Shown here: in pieces, positions 46,320 through 58,476 of the stretch | How positions within the stretch are numbered: position 1 is the first letter of the stretch | Layout: each line of letters begins with the position of its first letter | Assembly: GCA_963513935.1 (NCBI GenBank) | Contig: OY740767.1 | Span: 78,351,360 to 78,415,359, forward strand | Length of the DNA stretch: 64,000 nt | From: Aphrophora alni | Lineage: Eukaryota; Arthropoda; Insecta; Hemiptera; Aphrophoridae | Direction: 5' to 3' | Program-made: the position numbers and the translations under genes | The notes under the pieces: generated by a model | Database searches by the model: none | What the model was told of the DNA's origin: nothing | Seen by the model: the letters and a program-made list of their open reading frames with translations, nothing else

Positions 46320-47149
46320 AATTTCTTATGTTTCGTTAACCGATTGCACTGAAATACGGGTACTACATTTAGATGTGAAAACGTAGAGCAATTAATATTC
46401 TACATTTCGTGTCTGGCAAAAGGTAAAAATACGAAATGTTTGTCATAAATACGATTTCTATCGATATAGATTAAAAAGTCATATTCCATCTGCTAAAATT
46501 ACAAAGCAGAGATGTTGTTACAAATAAAGAGCAACCAAAGATTAATAAATACAGCGTTATTTATTTGTGGTATATTTATTTATTGTCGTTTTTAAAATAT
46601 AATGTCTGTGTTAAAACAAGGTAATAAAACTTGATAAGTAGTGGGAAATAAAAACCAACTCATATTGTGTGAGAAAATTAAAAAATTCCTTATATTATTT
46701 TAGTTTTGGTTTTATAATATGCTATTATTATTTAGTTTATAGACGAATAGAAATATGTCTTCAACTGGTAATCCAGGTAATCCATGGTCAAAGATGTCCG
46801 CCCTTAGAATATTTTTTCCCCCACCAGCAGTGAATATGAAAAATACAATCATTTATGAAGTGCACAGACAATACCCTATAATAACATAATTTTTGTCTGC
46901 GTTTGAAGTAAGCTTAGAAGTTATTTATAAAGTCATTAACCAGGCTCAAACATTCAGATTCGGGATCTTCAAAACCATGAGAGTTAACTTTAATAAAAAT
47001 GACTTTAGAAAATCTTATATTTATGTTTTAAGGTTCTGAGTTCAACTTTAACATCAATCTTTAAGTAACGTAATTGGAAATTAAAGTTGTAACCATATCA
47101 ATTATTTCAAAACAGTTTTGAACACTATTAACATTGACCAAATGAACAC
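46320..47149. other. AT-rich DNA, nothing recognised
   Basis: No gene or repeat structure was recognised between the minisatellite and the SINE. Confidence 0.3.
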
Positions 47150-47362
47150 CATAATAACAATTTTGTGTAGCCAAACAACCCAGAAGAACCTAGGCCAGCT
47201 AGACAGTTTTACTAGCATTAACAGCCACAATTCTGTAAAATACAGCTTCTCACCGGGTTTTACGATGCTGAGTCAAGGCTGTATTTTTTTGAGCCCGACA
47301 GGAATTTAATCCAGTACTTCAGACTTAAAAGCGAGAACTCTAGTATTAGATCAACTGGGGGC
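47150..47362 (-). mobile_element. tRNA-Lys-derived SINE
   Basis: On the minus strand, 47362-47291 follows a tRNA-Lys(TTT) layout of 72 nt. It has a GCCC start, a degraded A-box region (GATCTAATACTAGAGTT), an anticodon loop CTTTTAA with stem relics, a B-box-like GGATTAAATTCC and a GGGC end. A non-tRNA body with CTTGACTCAGCATCGTAAAA and GAAGCTGTATTTTAC follows. A 10-bp stem (AAAATACAGC/GCTGTATTTT at 47237-47246 and 47278-47287) lies at the head-body junction. It cannot be a working tRNA because several stems are unpaired. The 3' end is not sharply defined. Confidence 0.6.
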
Positions 47363-47642
47363 TCACATGGGCTAATGATTTCAAATTTTAAATGCTTTAA
47401 AAAACATAGTTTTAAACTTAGTTTTTAATACAGTTTCCCAATTATCTCGACATGATTTGAAATTTTCTGTTTACTGAATAGTTTTTCAAAAAAATTAATA
47501 TCCACTTTAATTAATAGTGATCTTTAATGACGATCGCCAAACATTTTATGTAGAAGTAAATTTTTTTTGAGTTACATTCAAAGTTAATAATTTAGTTGTC
47601 AGCTTTATTTGGAGTTATTACATATAAATTAAAGAAATAAAT

Positions 47643-47692
47643 AGGGAGAAAGAGAGGGAGAGAGAGGGAGAGAGAGAGAGAGAGAGAGAGAA
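47643..47692. repeat. (GA)n microsatellite, imperfect
   Basis: GA-rich tract with GGG interruptions, 50 bp. Confidence 0.9.
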
Positions 47693-50600
47693 ACTTTGTA
47701 ATAGACTTAATATGTATTATTCTATTTGTTGTTGTTGGTTTTCTTTTCTACTGAATTAAAATGTGACTATTTTTCATTGTAAAGAGAGTCTGGTCCAGTA
47801 ATGTAGTTCCAAATTCACTAAAAATGTTATTTTATAAGTGTCAAGTATACTTAAAAAAAAAAATAAAAAAATATTATAAATATTTTTTAGCTATGGCAAG
47901 TCCATAATATAATTTGTACCTACGATGTTACAATTCCCATTATTGTAACAAAAATTATTATTATACAAAATTATTCCATAATTTACATTTTATTTAAATG
48001 TATATTTTTCCTATAGTTCTTACATTTGAGTAATAATGAAGAACGACGACGTTGATGACGATTCTAGATACATATTCTCGAAACGTCGTACATTAATTTT
48101 TATCTATACTTGTGATATCAAATGTTCAATTGAACAATATCAATAATATGAACAATCAATCATTTCCCATAAACTTTAGCAATCACAGGCATTGGCTCAC
48201 TCTACGAATCTTAGTGAAAATTCTTCCTAACATATTTATAACATTTTACCAACTTGCATTAAATTAATTTGTATAAAAATTTTCCAAACCATCTCCAGTA
48301 TCATAATTCTCCAACATAATATGTTTTCATAGGTAAACGCCATCAATACGTTAAGCAGAACTATGTGCTCTCGGATAACACTCTTGATACAATTTATCAT
48401 ACCAGACAAATTGTTTAATAGTGATCACTAAGCTATATTATTTATTTTTTTACCATTACAAACTACATCGCATAATTGTATGTAGTCAAGTTTTAAACAA
48501 ACAAGCCGTGTGTTAATTTTTACAGTTGTTAAAAAACAAAAGTAATTCTTTTAGAACACTCGTTTGGTAAGCGCTTTTTTATTGTTACCACAACTCTCAC
48601 CTTAATCTCTTACTCTTAAAAAATGCTATTTTTTATGTATGTCATAGTTCTCAATAGTACAAAATTAACAAGCGAAGAAACACCAATACTAATACATTAA
48701 GAAATATTTCTATAAACCTTTAAAAACACTGAGAAACTGATCATGTGGAAATACATACCTTTACACTGAGATGCTACAATCTATGACTTCTAGTTAGATT
48801 TTATTATTTTTCAACAGTTGTGGTATACCAGCGGTGAAGGTTATTGGGAAATAAAGTTATAACGAACTTGAAAAGGTAGTTTTAGTAATAGCTGAAATAT
48901 TAATATCCCTAGGGAGAACTTTGTCTCAACTGTTAGGAAAAGTTAAGAGTAGTCATTTTGTTTTTTGTCATCAGAGAACTATAGGAAAGATTTATTTTAA
49001 AAAGCAAGTAATAAGTTCTGTAACTTTTAAACCACTTTCACAATTATTTTAAAATTAAATGTCTTGTACAGTATAAATCCGTCCAAAAATTAAAATAACC
49101 ATTGTCACAGATTTGAAACGCCGCATATCCTTAATAACTCCAGTGATATTGTTGAAGTTTTGTAGAAATATGAATTTTATGATTTAAACTTATGTAAATA
49201 TGTATATGTAATGTACGTATAAAAGAAAATTAATTATGGCACTTGAGTAAATTGGAGAAAACAAACATAATATTTTATAATTTTCCCACATTTAATAAAA
49301 TTGTTTTTAAAGTTTGTAATCCTGGTTAGTTTGATTTTTTACATTTACGCTCTGTGTGGACCTATTTTCATTATATAAGTTCGAATAAAGTTGCTAAGAT
49401 GAGTCTAGAGTCATTTTACTCTCACAATTTATTGAAAGGAATAACCGTATAAGGAATTACCGTGATTTAGAAAATAATAAATTTATATTTGCATGAGTTT
49501 ATCTGTCTCTGTGGACATGTTATTTATCATGAATTTGTGTACTTATTATTAAAATAAATTTGTACAAATTCAATGTAGACTTTAAACATTTTTCATTTTA
49601 TCAAATCCCAATGAAAGGAAACGAATTGTTGATTTCATTATTGGAAAAGAAATCAGGTTATAAACCTCTCGCCTAACTTCGACATTAGCTTATACACACC
49701 ACTCCATTCAACACCAACGTGACATCTAGTTTGGATTTACCCGAGGATAAATGTCATCAAAAGGTTACACGACTCAGTTTTATATTCTACGATATCCGTT
49801 TTTTTTACTTCCTATACTCAAATTGTTACACATTTTATTAAAATTTGGTGAAATTTAAAGATTATAATGCAAAACTAATTTGTCAAATATAAATGTTGAT
49901 GAATAAATTACAGTATGTTCAAAATTTGATCTTTAAAATTGAAACTAATGAGTGTAATGTATTATTACTTATACACAGACATTTAGGATTAATTCTACTA
50001 AATAGGATGCACCTTGCTTCAGAATATGTAAAGTCTCTTAGTTGAGTAATCAAGCATATATAACATATGGCTATTATTGATTTTTTTTTACCATGTAATT
50101 TGAAAAAAGATATTATTGGGCCCTAATTTCCACATATAAGACTATTATTGAATATTGTTCACTCTTAATTTGAAGAACTAGTTTGTAACTGTGACCAAAA
50201 CATTCGTCGGAGGATTACGAACCTTCGAAACAAATTTGTTATAAATCCATTTTTATTACATCAAAGAAGAATAATCTTAGCATAAAAAATTTCCGATTAT
50301 TTGAAACAGTCAAATGTAAATGAAAATGTAAATCAATGTAAATTGAAACAGACCAATTTCTCAATTTGAAAGGTAAAATATGCATTTATGTCAAAATATA
50401 CAGTCAGCAACGTTGTATATACACGTATATATAGTTACACTTTCGAATATAAGGGAACATAAATATTAAACTGCAATCCAAGTTTCTTCGTTATCAAGAT
50501 ACAATTAAAGCTATAACTGTTAGATTTAACTGTTTGGTTTACGTAAATGGGCTTCTACAGACATTATAATATTAAGATAACAAAGTTAGTAAGGACCACA

Positions 50601-51301
50601 AGCTGTTATTATTAGGCACAGCCTCATAAGGAGTCTAGATAATGCTATCTGTAATGAAGTATCATACTGGCCCTCCGTGGGTGCAATGAAAATGAGACGG
50701 ATACAAGAGATATAAGTTAATCTAAATGAACTTTGCCACTTGATAATATGTGTTGGGTAAAGGCTACTAAAACGAAAAATAATTTTGCAATTGAACATAA
50801 TAAAACTAATAATTTTTTTATGACAGTGTTTACTACTTTTTAGGAATATTTCTATTCTCTAACCCCAGAAATAATCTACAAAATATCATTTATCTTCCAT
50901 AATAATATTTGATTCTCGTTTTAAATACGTGAAAAAACAATTTAAACCTAAACTATAACTTTAGTATTATGTATTAAATTTACAATAATGTTCATAATAA
51001 TGTACCTGTTTCTATTGATAATTTGGAATATACAAAGCATATGCTTTGTATTTTCAAGTGCATGTCATTTACAAACCCTTATTTAACTAGAGAAATATAA
51101 TTATTATTCGTAGTGAAACATTATAGATAGCATTAATATTTTTCCATCAGTATTTAAATAATAACGTTAAATATTTACTCTTCAAATAAAAAAATATATG
51201 TGTATTTGCATAAAGCTTTCCATAAAGATTAAAATAGCTTAGTTACACAAATTATTAATTTGTTTAATAGTAAAGTTTTGTAGACGGCAAAAAAATTGTT
51301 A
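47693..51301. other. AT-rich DNA, no gene recognised
   Basis: Stop-rich. ACGACGTTGATGACGATTC followed by CTCGAAACGTCGT at about 48045-48090 resembles the GATGA...CGAAACGT pattern near the end of some retroelement coding regions, but nothing else supports an element there. A GC-richer patch at 50590-50720 carries no motif. Confidence 0.3.
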
Positions 51302-51337
51302 GTGTGTGTGTGTGTATGTGTGTATGTGTGCGTGTGT

Positions 51338-51431
<94 letters not shown>
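51302..51431. repeat. (TG)n microsatellite
   Basis: About 130 bp of TG with a few A, GG and C interruptions near the start and one GG near the centre. Confidence 0.95.
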
Positions 51432-51434
<3 letters not shown>

Positions 51435-51751
51435 GTGAGTTTGTATGCTTCTTTAACCAACATCTCCTAAAAATACAAAGCCCTACAGCGTTAGTCTTCA
51501 GTCATAGTCATGCATTTATTACGGGAGTTGTATTAGACTGTGTAAGAGCTAAGCGGGAAATGAAACGAAAACATTGCATTGCTTTTTATATAAGAAATTA
51601 AATAATCAATAGACCTAATATGATTACATAAAGAATAAAGGTACATTCTGTTAGCTTCATTTTAGAATTATAATAAATAAATAAATTCATAAAAATACAT
51701 TATAAATTATTACTATTACACTAAATTGATACTAACTTATTACGTAATTAT

Positions 51752-51993
<242 letters not shown>

Positions 51994-53479
51994 TTGATAT
52001 CTGCAGTAAAACAACAGCAGAACTATGCATTTTTGTCATTGATCAACCCAACCAAAAAATTTGTTTTAAAAAAGAAGAAATTTATCACCTGAAGTGTCTA
52101 CAGAATGGTTTCAAAGTATTTATGCAGGACCTTATAAGGGATTTTAACATTTATTATGTTCCACCAATTTGCAAATAATAGAAACGAAATAAGCAGTATC
52201 ACTAAAATATTTAACATCATGCAGTGAACCTACTTACGACATGGAACCCTTCTCAGACAAATTTATTTAAGATCATTAGAGCTATCTTCACAGTCTGACA
52301 TTCCAAATTACTGGGTGCATTACTTTTAAATGTTAAGCCATAAGCTTAGAAAGAAATAAGTTGTTTTCTATTTCATACATTTTTTTTACCAGTGAAAATG
52401 AAGCAGTCTTATTAATAAATCCATCCTTAAAATCAGGATAGCATATACAAATTACAGAATTTCTTTGATTTATCCGGTTGTTCCTTATATTTTCAAAATA
52501 TAAACTCAGTCGACTAAAAAAATAATGGCTTGTCCTTTGAATTTGGATATTGATAAACAAATGACAATTTGTATGGGTATCGAAACAATTCATTGATTTT
52601 CTATTTACAACATAATTATCGGTAATAACACAAATAATCTTAAAATATAATTTTCCCTTCCTAATATAACTTGTCTTACTATGTTATACAATAACTCATA
52701 GCTTATTGTACCCACAGGCACAATGTGATAACTTTATTAAATGCAGATAATACAATTGCTATCATAAATACTAATGGACTGTTCTCACAATTGTTAAGGC
52801 TTTTTTTATGGCTATAAGTATAATATCATTAATGTTATTAACATTAGTAATTAAAGTTAGAATACATATTATGTAATTACACTGTCTTTTACACCAACAG
52901 AAAATTAATTTTACTTTATAATCTATGTATAAAAAATACATATGGTATTAAAATATCTATTATTCAGGGTGATCGAAAAAATTTTGGTAACATTTTTTAT
53001 ACATGATTAAACATGCAAAAAAGTTCCTACGAAGGTATGTCCTAAAGTGCGTAGTTTTCTCTCTATCTGTCTGTATGTGTTTTTCATTAAATATTTTGTA
53101 TTTCAGAAACCACATAATTTACAATCTCCAAAACAATCACAATACAGCACAATCTTTGTTGCCAACGTAGGCCTACATAGCCAGGCATTTGTAGGCCTAT
53201 TTATTAAAATATGAAGACTTAACATTTATATAACCAACTCACCTTTGAACTGATTGAAAGGACAAAATCTTTTTGCTGGATTACAGAAAACTATATTTTA
53301 AAATTCTTCCTCTTTTGGAAAACAAACAACGTATTATACGAACGAATGAAATATGTTATGTTAGGATAGGTTGTTATAGTTAAATACCTAATTTAATACT
53401 TAAGTACCAGTTTTAGTATACAGTAAAGATTAGACAAACTTCGTGGTTCAACATTTTATTTATCGAAAATTACAAAAAT
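51994..53479. other. AT-rich DNA, no gene recognised
   Basis: A minus-strand open frame at 52333-52593 contains THTNCHLFINIQ, which faintly recalls Penelope-type reverse transcriptases, but the rest does not fit. TAGGCCTA octamers lie at 53168 and 53192. Confidence 0.3.
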
Positions 53480-53610
53480 GATAATTGTTTTGACAGCGTC
53501 ATGAATTTGTCGGTGCCAGCCAGTTGCGTATCGAAACGATGGACCCCTCCTTTCACCGCCGACTGCCCCATGAATATGTATCAAGATGATGTCGAGCAGT
53601 GCTACGATAT
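53480..53610. other. Short CpG-rich patch
   Basis: About 130 bp with many CpGs (GCGTATCGAAACG, CCGCCGAC) inside very AT-rich DNA. A minus-strand frame is open for about 35 codons (KGGVHRFDTQLAGTDKFM), but no splice sites or family were recognised. It could be an exon relic, a regulatory patch or a transposon piece. Confidence 0.3.
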
Positions 53611-54145
53611 TTATTATTTTTCAAATCCCACATTCCTTCTAAACAACATTACTGCGCAAATTTAGCTATTTATCTATAATATCCTGGCCTAATCTAATAT
53701 TTTCACTGGTTCGTATAATATGTAAGTACCCAAAATACTAATACCTTTTTGTCCACTAGGTTAGTTGCCTTTGCATAACAATAACAGAACACAACATCTG
53801 TTGTTAAGCTATATATCAATGTCTATCGTTAGGTACGATAATTCCATTTGTTTGTTGACAATGTAATGCAATTTACTTTCATAAAGCAATTTAAAAAAAA
53901 AACACAATTCAACAAAAACATTACGGCTAAATAAGTATGACTGTAGATCCACAAATAATACCACAAAAAAATAAAAGAAACGTATGGCTAGTAATATATT
54001 GAAAATTTACTGCTCCAACTATAATTTACTATAATTATTTTTGAATAAATTTTGTTATGTATCAAGTGAGCATAACTTATAAATGTATAAGTTTAGGTAA
54101 TGATAACCAGAATGTAAAATGTATAAAGTGTATGCCTTCTGTAAG

Positions 54146-54148
<3 letters not shown>

Positions 54149-54193
<45 letters not shown>
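54149..54193. repeat. (AT)n microsatellite
   Basis: About 22 uninterrupted AT units. Confidence 0.95.
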
Positions 54194-54197
<4 letters not shown>

Positions 54198-54911
54198 AGC
54201 TAATATAAACCTGGCAAAGTTAAGGTAAGAATTATCTATTTTTATTATTTTACATAGGCTAATCAACTATTCTAATTTAAAACTTTTGGATCAAACATTG
54301 CTACATTTCTACACCTGTATATTATAATTTATAAATTTAATTAGAGCTATACTTACTAAATGTGAAGTTACAAGTTTGGAGCTGAAATTTCATACTTTTA
54401 GAATAACTTTACATAACACTTTGTTACCGTACGAAATTAAAGACAGAAATTTATTAATTAATTTAGAATTACAAATTAATTTCTTTACTCACAAATTCAC
54501 TCTAAATGACGCACAAAGAAATCAAAATTGGATTTCTCTTTACTTTGGGAGATGAAATAATAAAAACCTCATATGCTTCAATGACTTAATATATCAAAAC
54601 TTCGTTCAAGTATCAGATTTGCAAAGTACCACGTGGACAGCAGTAGTCATATAGATAATCAGGAAGATGTTCACTTTGTCCAAGGTCAAAGGATACGAAA
54701 ACTAAAATAGTTTGCACTAAATGCAGGTAATTGGCTTTCATGTGGTAATGTTGGGTGTTGAATTTGAAAAGTGAAACATTTATTATAACATTTTCTTAAA
54801 ATCCTTATTGATTGTAAAATATTTTTAAAAAGCTGGCATAAATTTTAAAATTGTATTTTTTTGTAATTAACAACACATGTTACGTTAATTCCTAATTCAA
54901 TATTATAAGTT

Positions 54912-55171
54912 CTGATGCAATCTTGTTGAGCACTGTGGTGAAATTTCACAATAATGATTCGAATTTGCCCCTTAATTAATTGTATTTCATTAATAGATAC
55001 GGTTAGTTTAGATTTAGTTTATAAGCATGACCCTCCGATGATGATAAACCATGTTATCGAAATGTACATCAAGGCATTTAGTGGAAATAATTAATAAAGA
55101 ACAATTAATCAGATAATTGTGTTTTATTTTAAAGTTTCTAATGATTGTGGTTAGGGGCAAATTCGAATCAT
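54912..55171. mobile_element. Non-autonomous element related to the fold-back at 2870, copy 2
   Basis: It shares CAATCTTGTTGAGCA, then CACAATAAT and ATTCGAATTTGCCCCT with the left end of copy 1, and GTGGAAATAATTAATAAAGA, then ATAATTGTGTTTTATT and GATTGTGGTTAGGGG with its right part. Terminal inverted repeats of 23 bp lie at 54950-54972 and 55153-55175. TATTATAAGTT (54901-54911) and TATTATAGGTT (55172-55182) flank it as a likely 11-bp target duplication. Unlike copy 1, the interior is not a fold-back and contains CCTCCGATGATGATAAACC followed by TTATCGAAATGTACATC, a hairpin-like motif resembling Penelope-like element ends. Confidence 0.7.
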
Positions 55172-55182
55172 TATTATAGGTT

Positions 55183-56029
55183 GTATTTTCATTAAAATTC
55201 TTAAAAAAATTGTCTTTTACATATATTTTGTTTCTATACAGTAAAATGTTCAATTTAGTTTCATCGTATTGTATGCCCCTGTATACTCTTGGAATCAGTA
55301 AAATAAAATAATACCCTTCCAGAAGAAATAAAATTCAAACGATATATAACCATAGTTACATAAGCAACCAAGACTCGAAAATTGGAATTTATTGTCACAA
55401 TTGTGATTTGATGTTTGAAGTGGCAGAACGAAGGTGGCGTCTACAATACGAAGTATCAACAACAGCTTAATCGCTATAGATAAACACCACATTAATAAAG
55501 TACCCTTCCGTTTACAAATGGGTCACTATAGAAACTTATGTCATCTCATCAACTAAATCTGTAGCATTATAATACGACTGAATACGATTGGTAAGATTAT
55601 CACAGTTTCGATTAATCACAAGTCTTTCATCATCTGTTTACATCCTACAGTATCTCTCTAAACAGAAGTCAGCTGATAGTCAGTTTTAAAATGACAACAA
55701 TAAATATTTGTATAAGCATTACCTATTAGTCATGGTTTATTCTGTAAGAAACCAAAAACTTACAATTAATTTCAAGGTTCTTTTTAAATTATATTTGGAT
55801 ATCTATTTCTTTGTCTTACATATTTCTAGTTATGTAAAAACTTATATTATTAGACAATATAATTTTTTATTACAAAAGTCTTCAAATATAATAGTAGCCG
55901 CTTGACACATTTCGTAAACTGTGCAATGTAACTTCGTAAAATTTGTTTTCTTGTGGTTTAAAGGCAAAAAAAGTTTCATTCAAAAACAAACCACTATTTC
56001 TAGAATATTCTACATTTTCTTATAAAATC
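55183..56029. other. AT-rich DNA, nothing recognised
   Basis: Open frames at 55295-55492 (-) and 55708-55905 (+) have no family signature and are likely chance frames. Confidence 0.3.
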
Positions 56030-56570
56030 CATTTACAAAAAGGAAGATGAAGCATATATTACGAAGTACTATCCTATAGCACGAATATCAGTTTCGTCTA
56101 TAGTTTTTGAAAGAGATAGCTTTTGAGTAAAATTCTGAAGTTTTTGATAACATTAATATTTTAACAGATAGTCAAGTTAGAAAGGCCTCTCTACAGAATT
56201 TCAAATATATAATATATTAATATTCAGTATTAGAATCTATAAATTGCTTGTTAGATAGAAAAATGCATGTAGAATCTCTGATGTTTAAAAAGGGCTTTTG
56301 ATTTTTTATCGCCGATAGAGTTCTCTTTCATAAACTGTATTATTTTAATATTTGCGGGAACCCAAATGATTGCTTGCAGTTGTACGTAATTTATATTAGA
56401 CTATTGTGGATGGCACTACCCTTTCTTGGGAAATCAAATCTCGAGGAATCCTTTAGAGATCAATATCCAGGTCCGTTACTGTTGTTGGTCTATTTAAATG
56501 ACCTGTATTACAATATTGAGGAAGAAAAAAGTGTCCTGTTTGCTTTAACCACTTTAACTGTTTAATCATT
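56030..56570 (+). pseudogene. Non-LTR reverse transcriptase remnant
   Basis: The + strand gives YYPIARISVSSIVFER (the YRPIS block), ILTDSQVRKASLQ (the QHGFR.. region), FHKLYYFNICGN and GPLLLLVYLNDLYYNI, then VLFALTTLTV. The last two correspond to G.. GP.LF..Y.NDL and FADDTTL. The catalytic ADD is changed to ALT and several stops interrupt it, so the gene is dead. The spacing is that of Jockey/CR1-type LINE reverse transcriptases, a different lineage from the intact element at 10.9 kb. Possible further relics extend to about 56.85 kb. Confidence 0.75.
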
Positions 56571-57871
56571 TTAACAGTTTTTGAGAAGAATATTCTTACT
56601 CTTACACTATAACGCTTAAACTTATATTCACGCTTTACCATATTTGTTAACTACAAAATCAAACCCTTTGTAATTATTAAATTATTGTTACCGAATTGGA
56701 TCTTTTTACATAACACATAACCTGTGCTTGAGTACGTGGTGAGTATGCGTATACGGCAAAGGTTTCAAAATAACTCTTAGGGATCTCGGCAGAGTTCCAC
56801 CATATAATCGGATAACTTTATTCAATTAAGCATGTAAACTACACGACATTATTTGAATAATTTTGATGACTGTAGTGTGTTGATTTGTTGTTACAAAGTA
56901 ATGCGCATTTACTTAACTACAGGACATGTTTTTATAAGTTAAATAAGTATTACAATTTTACTTGAAGTGTTACTCTTCTTACTTAGTTTAGTGACTCCCG
57001 TAAATGTGTTAAGTATAAATAGTATTTGACAAAGAAAAGGGAATTTGTATTTTACAAAGTTACATCGCGAAATAAATCAGTTACATTGTTAGAATTAATA
57101 TTTGTAACAGTAGCTAAGATGAAATGTTAAAGAATTATTTGATTATTTATTTGTAAAATACAGTTACTTAATAATTATATTTCTCAAAGTAATTCATATA
57201 GCTTCCTACGCACTTACGATGCTTCAAGCAATCTAATTACTGTAATAAATAGACAACTATTTATTTTAGTTGACCTATTAGAGATAAACTTGTTGCAGTT
57301 AGTGTCACCTGGCGGGATATTTATAATACTTACACCTCATCCTCCCCATACCCATGTAAATAATTACATTTATGTTAAATTCCTATTAGTTTTAAGCTTT
57401 TGATGTTATTTAATTAACTCTCAATTAAACTATATTGCATTACCGTTTCTCTTCATATAGTATAATAACAGTCAATTTAAATATTGGAATCAAACTGCCA
57501 TCATATAGTAATTTACCTTTATTAGTACTAATTATTGTGTTTGTTCGAATGTTTCAAGTGGAAATATTACAAGCACGTATGCAATTCATTAATACGTTTA
57601 TGAACGAGACGAAATCCAGAGAGAAGTTATATCAAAGAAGAAGTTCTACATATTAACCTAAAGGATTGGTTTCATTATTTCATAAGCATATAGGCTAATT
57701 AGATAGACTCAATATCAGTTTCAACTATAAGAAAAGCATGAGTCTATTACCTTCTTCTTCTAAAGCGATTCCAATAAAATTTAATTTAAAATTTATTTAC
57801 TAACTTTATTAGCGAACACCTAGAAGCCATGAGAAACCTACGTACCACATTTCAAGTTTGTATACATAAAG
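56571..57871. other. AT-rich DNA; weak LINE tail then nothing
   Basis: The sequence at 56730-56800 is GC-richer and may be the C-terminal relic of the adjacent reverse transcriptase. The remainder shows no recognisable feature. Confidence 0.25.
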
Positions 57872-57900
57872 CCAAAGATCCTGGGTTCGATTCCCAGTCT
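57872..57900 (+). repeat. tRNA 3'-half-like sequence (B box), SINE relic
   Basis: CCAAAGATCCTGGGTTCGAT continuing TCCCAGTCT contains a perfect B box (GGTTCGATTCC) with a paired CTGGG/CCCAG T stem. The 5' half of a tRNA is missing. It closely matches 58204-58230, 327 bp downstream in the same orientation, so both belong to one SINE or tRNA-pseudogene family. TTTTTCACTTGA follows it, and the reverse complement of that word precedes the second copy. Confidence 0.6.
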
Positions 57901-58150
57901 AGGTCGTATATTTTTCACTTGAAATATTATTTAAATATTTCCTGAAAAAAAAAGAAAAAAAAAGTAATTTCCTACATGGTATAAAAAAACGTATAAGCGT
58001 TAAAATCAAATATTAAAATCAATAAATAAATACATACGTAGGGCTGTGCAAGTTGAGTAAATATTATTTTAAATGCCGTTTGTAACGAAGTAATTGTCAT
58101 GATTTCTCGAAAGTTGCAGTAAAAAAAAAAATCAAGTGAAAAGTCTACGC

Positions 58151-58236
58151 CCTACTGGGAAGCAACTTAGCTTAGTTGGTAGAGCATTAGCTTGTAAATC
58201 CAAAGGTTCCTGGGTTCGATTCCCAGTCTCAGTAGG
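58151..58236 (+). repeat. tRNA-Thr-like pseudogene or SINE head
   Basis: A box (TAGCTTAGTTGG near 58168) and B box (GGTTCGATTCC, 58213-58223) are both intact, the loop reads TTGTAAA (anticodon TGT, Thr), and the T stem pairs. The outer ends CCTACTG and CAGTAGG pair over 7 bp. However, there are 12 nt instead of 2 between that acceptor strand and the D stem, and the anticodon stem has mismatches. So it is a pseudogene or a SINE head rather than a working tRNA. No terminal T run follows directly. Confidence 0.6.
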
Positions 58237-58432
58237 TTTTAAATTTGATTTACATTTTTTTAAAAGAAGACACTTCCTTTTGTTCGTCAGATAACCTGTT
58301 GTACAATTTGAGATCATATTAGAACACCACACTCTCTAATAATTTTAATCTCCACATTGGTATTGAAGCATTATATTTACCAATATATTTACACCAATAT
58401 AATTACTCCTAAAAAAATGAGTGGAACAATCA

Positions 58433-58434
<2 letters not shown>

Positions 58435-58473
<39 letters not shown>
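58435..58473. repeat. (AT)n microsatellite
   Basis: About 19 uninterrupted AT units. Confidence 0.95.

Positions 58474-58476
<3 letters not shown>

Noticed and set aside
52333..52593. Minus-strand frame with THTNCHL, recalling Penelope-type reverse transcriptase
   Set aside because: Only one short motif fits and neighbouring blocks are absent.
58151..58236. Functional tRNA-Thr gene
   Set aside because: Extra 10 nt before the D stem and mismatched anticodon stem; better read as pseudogene or SINE head.
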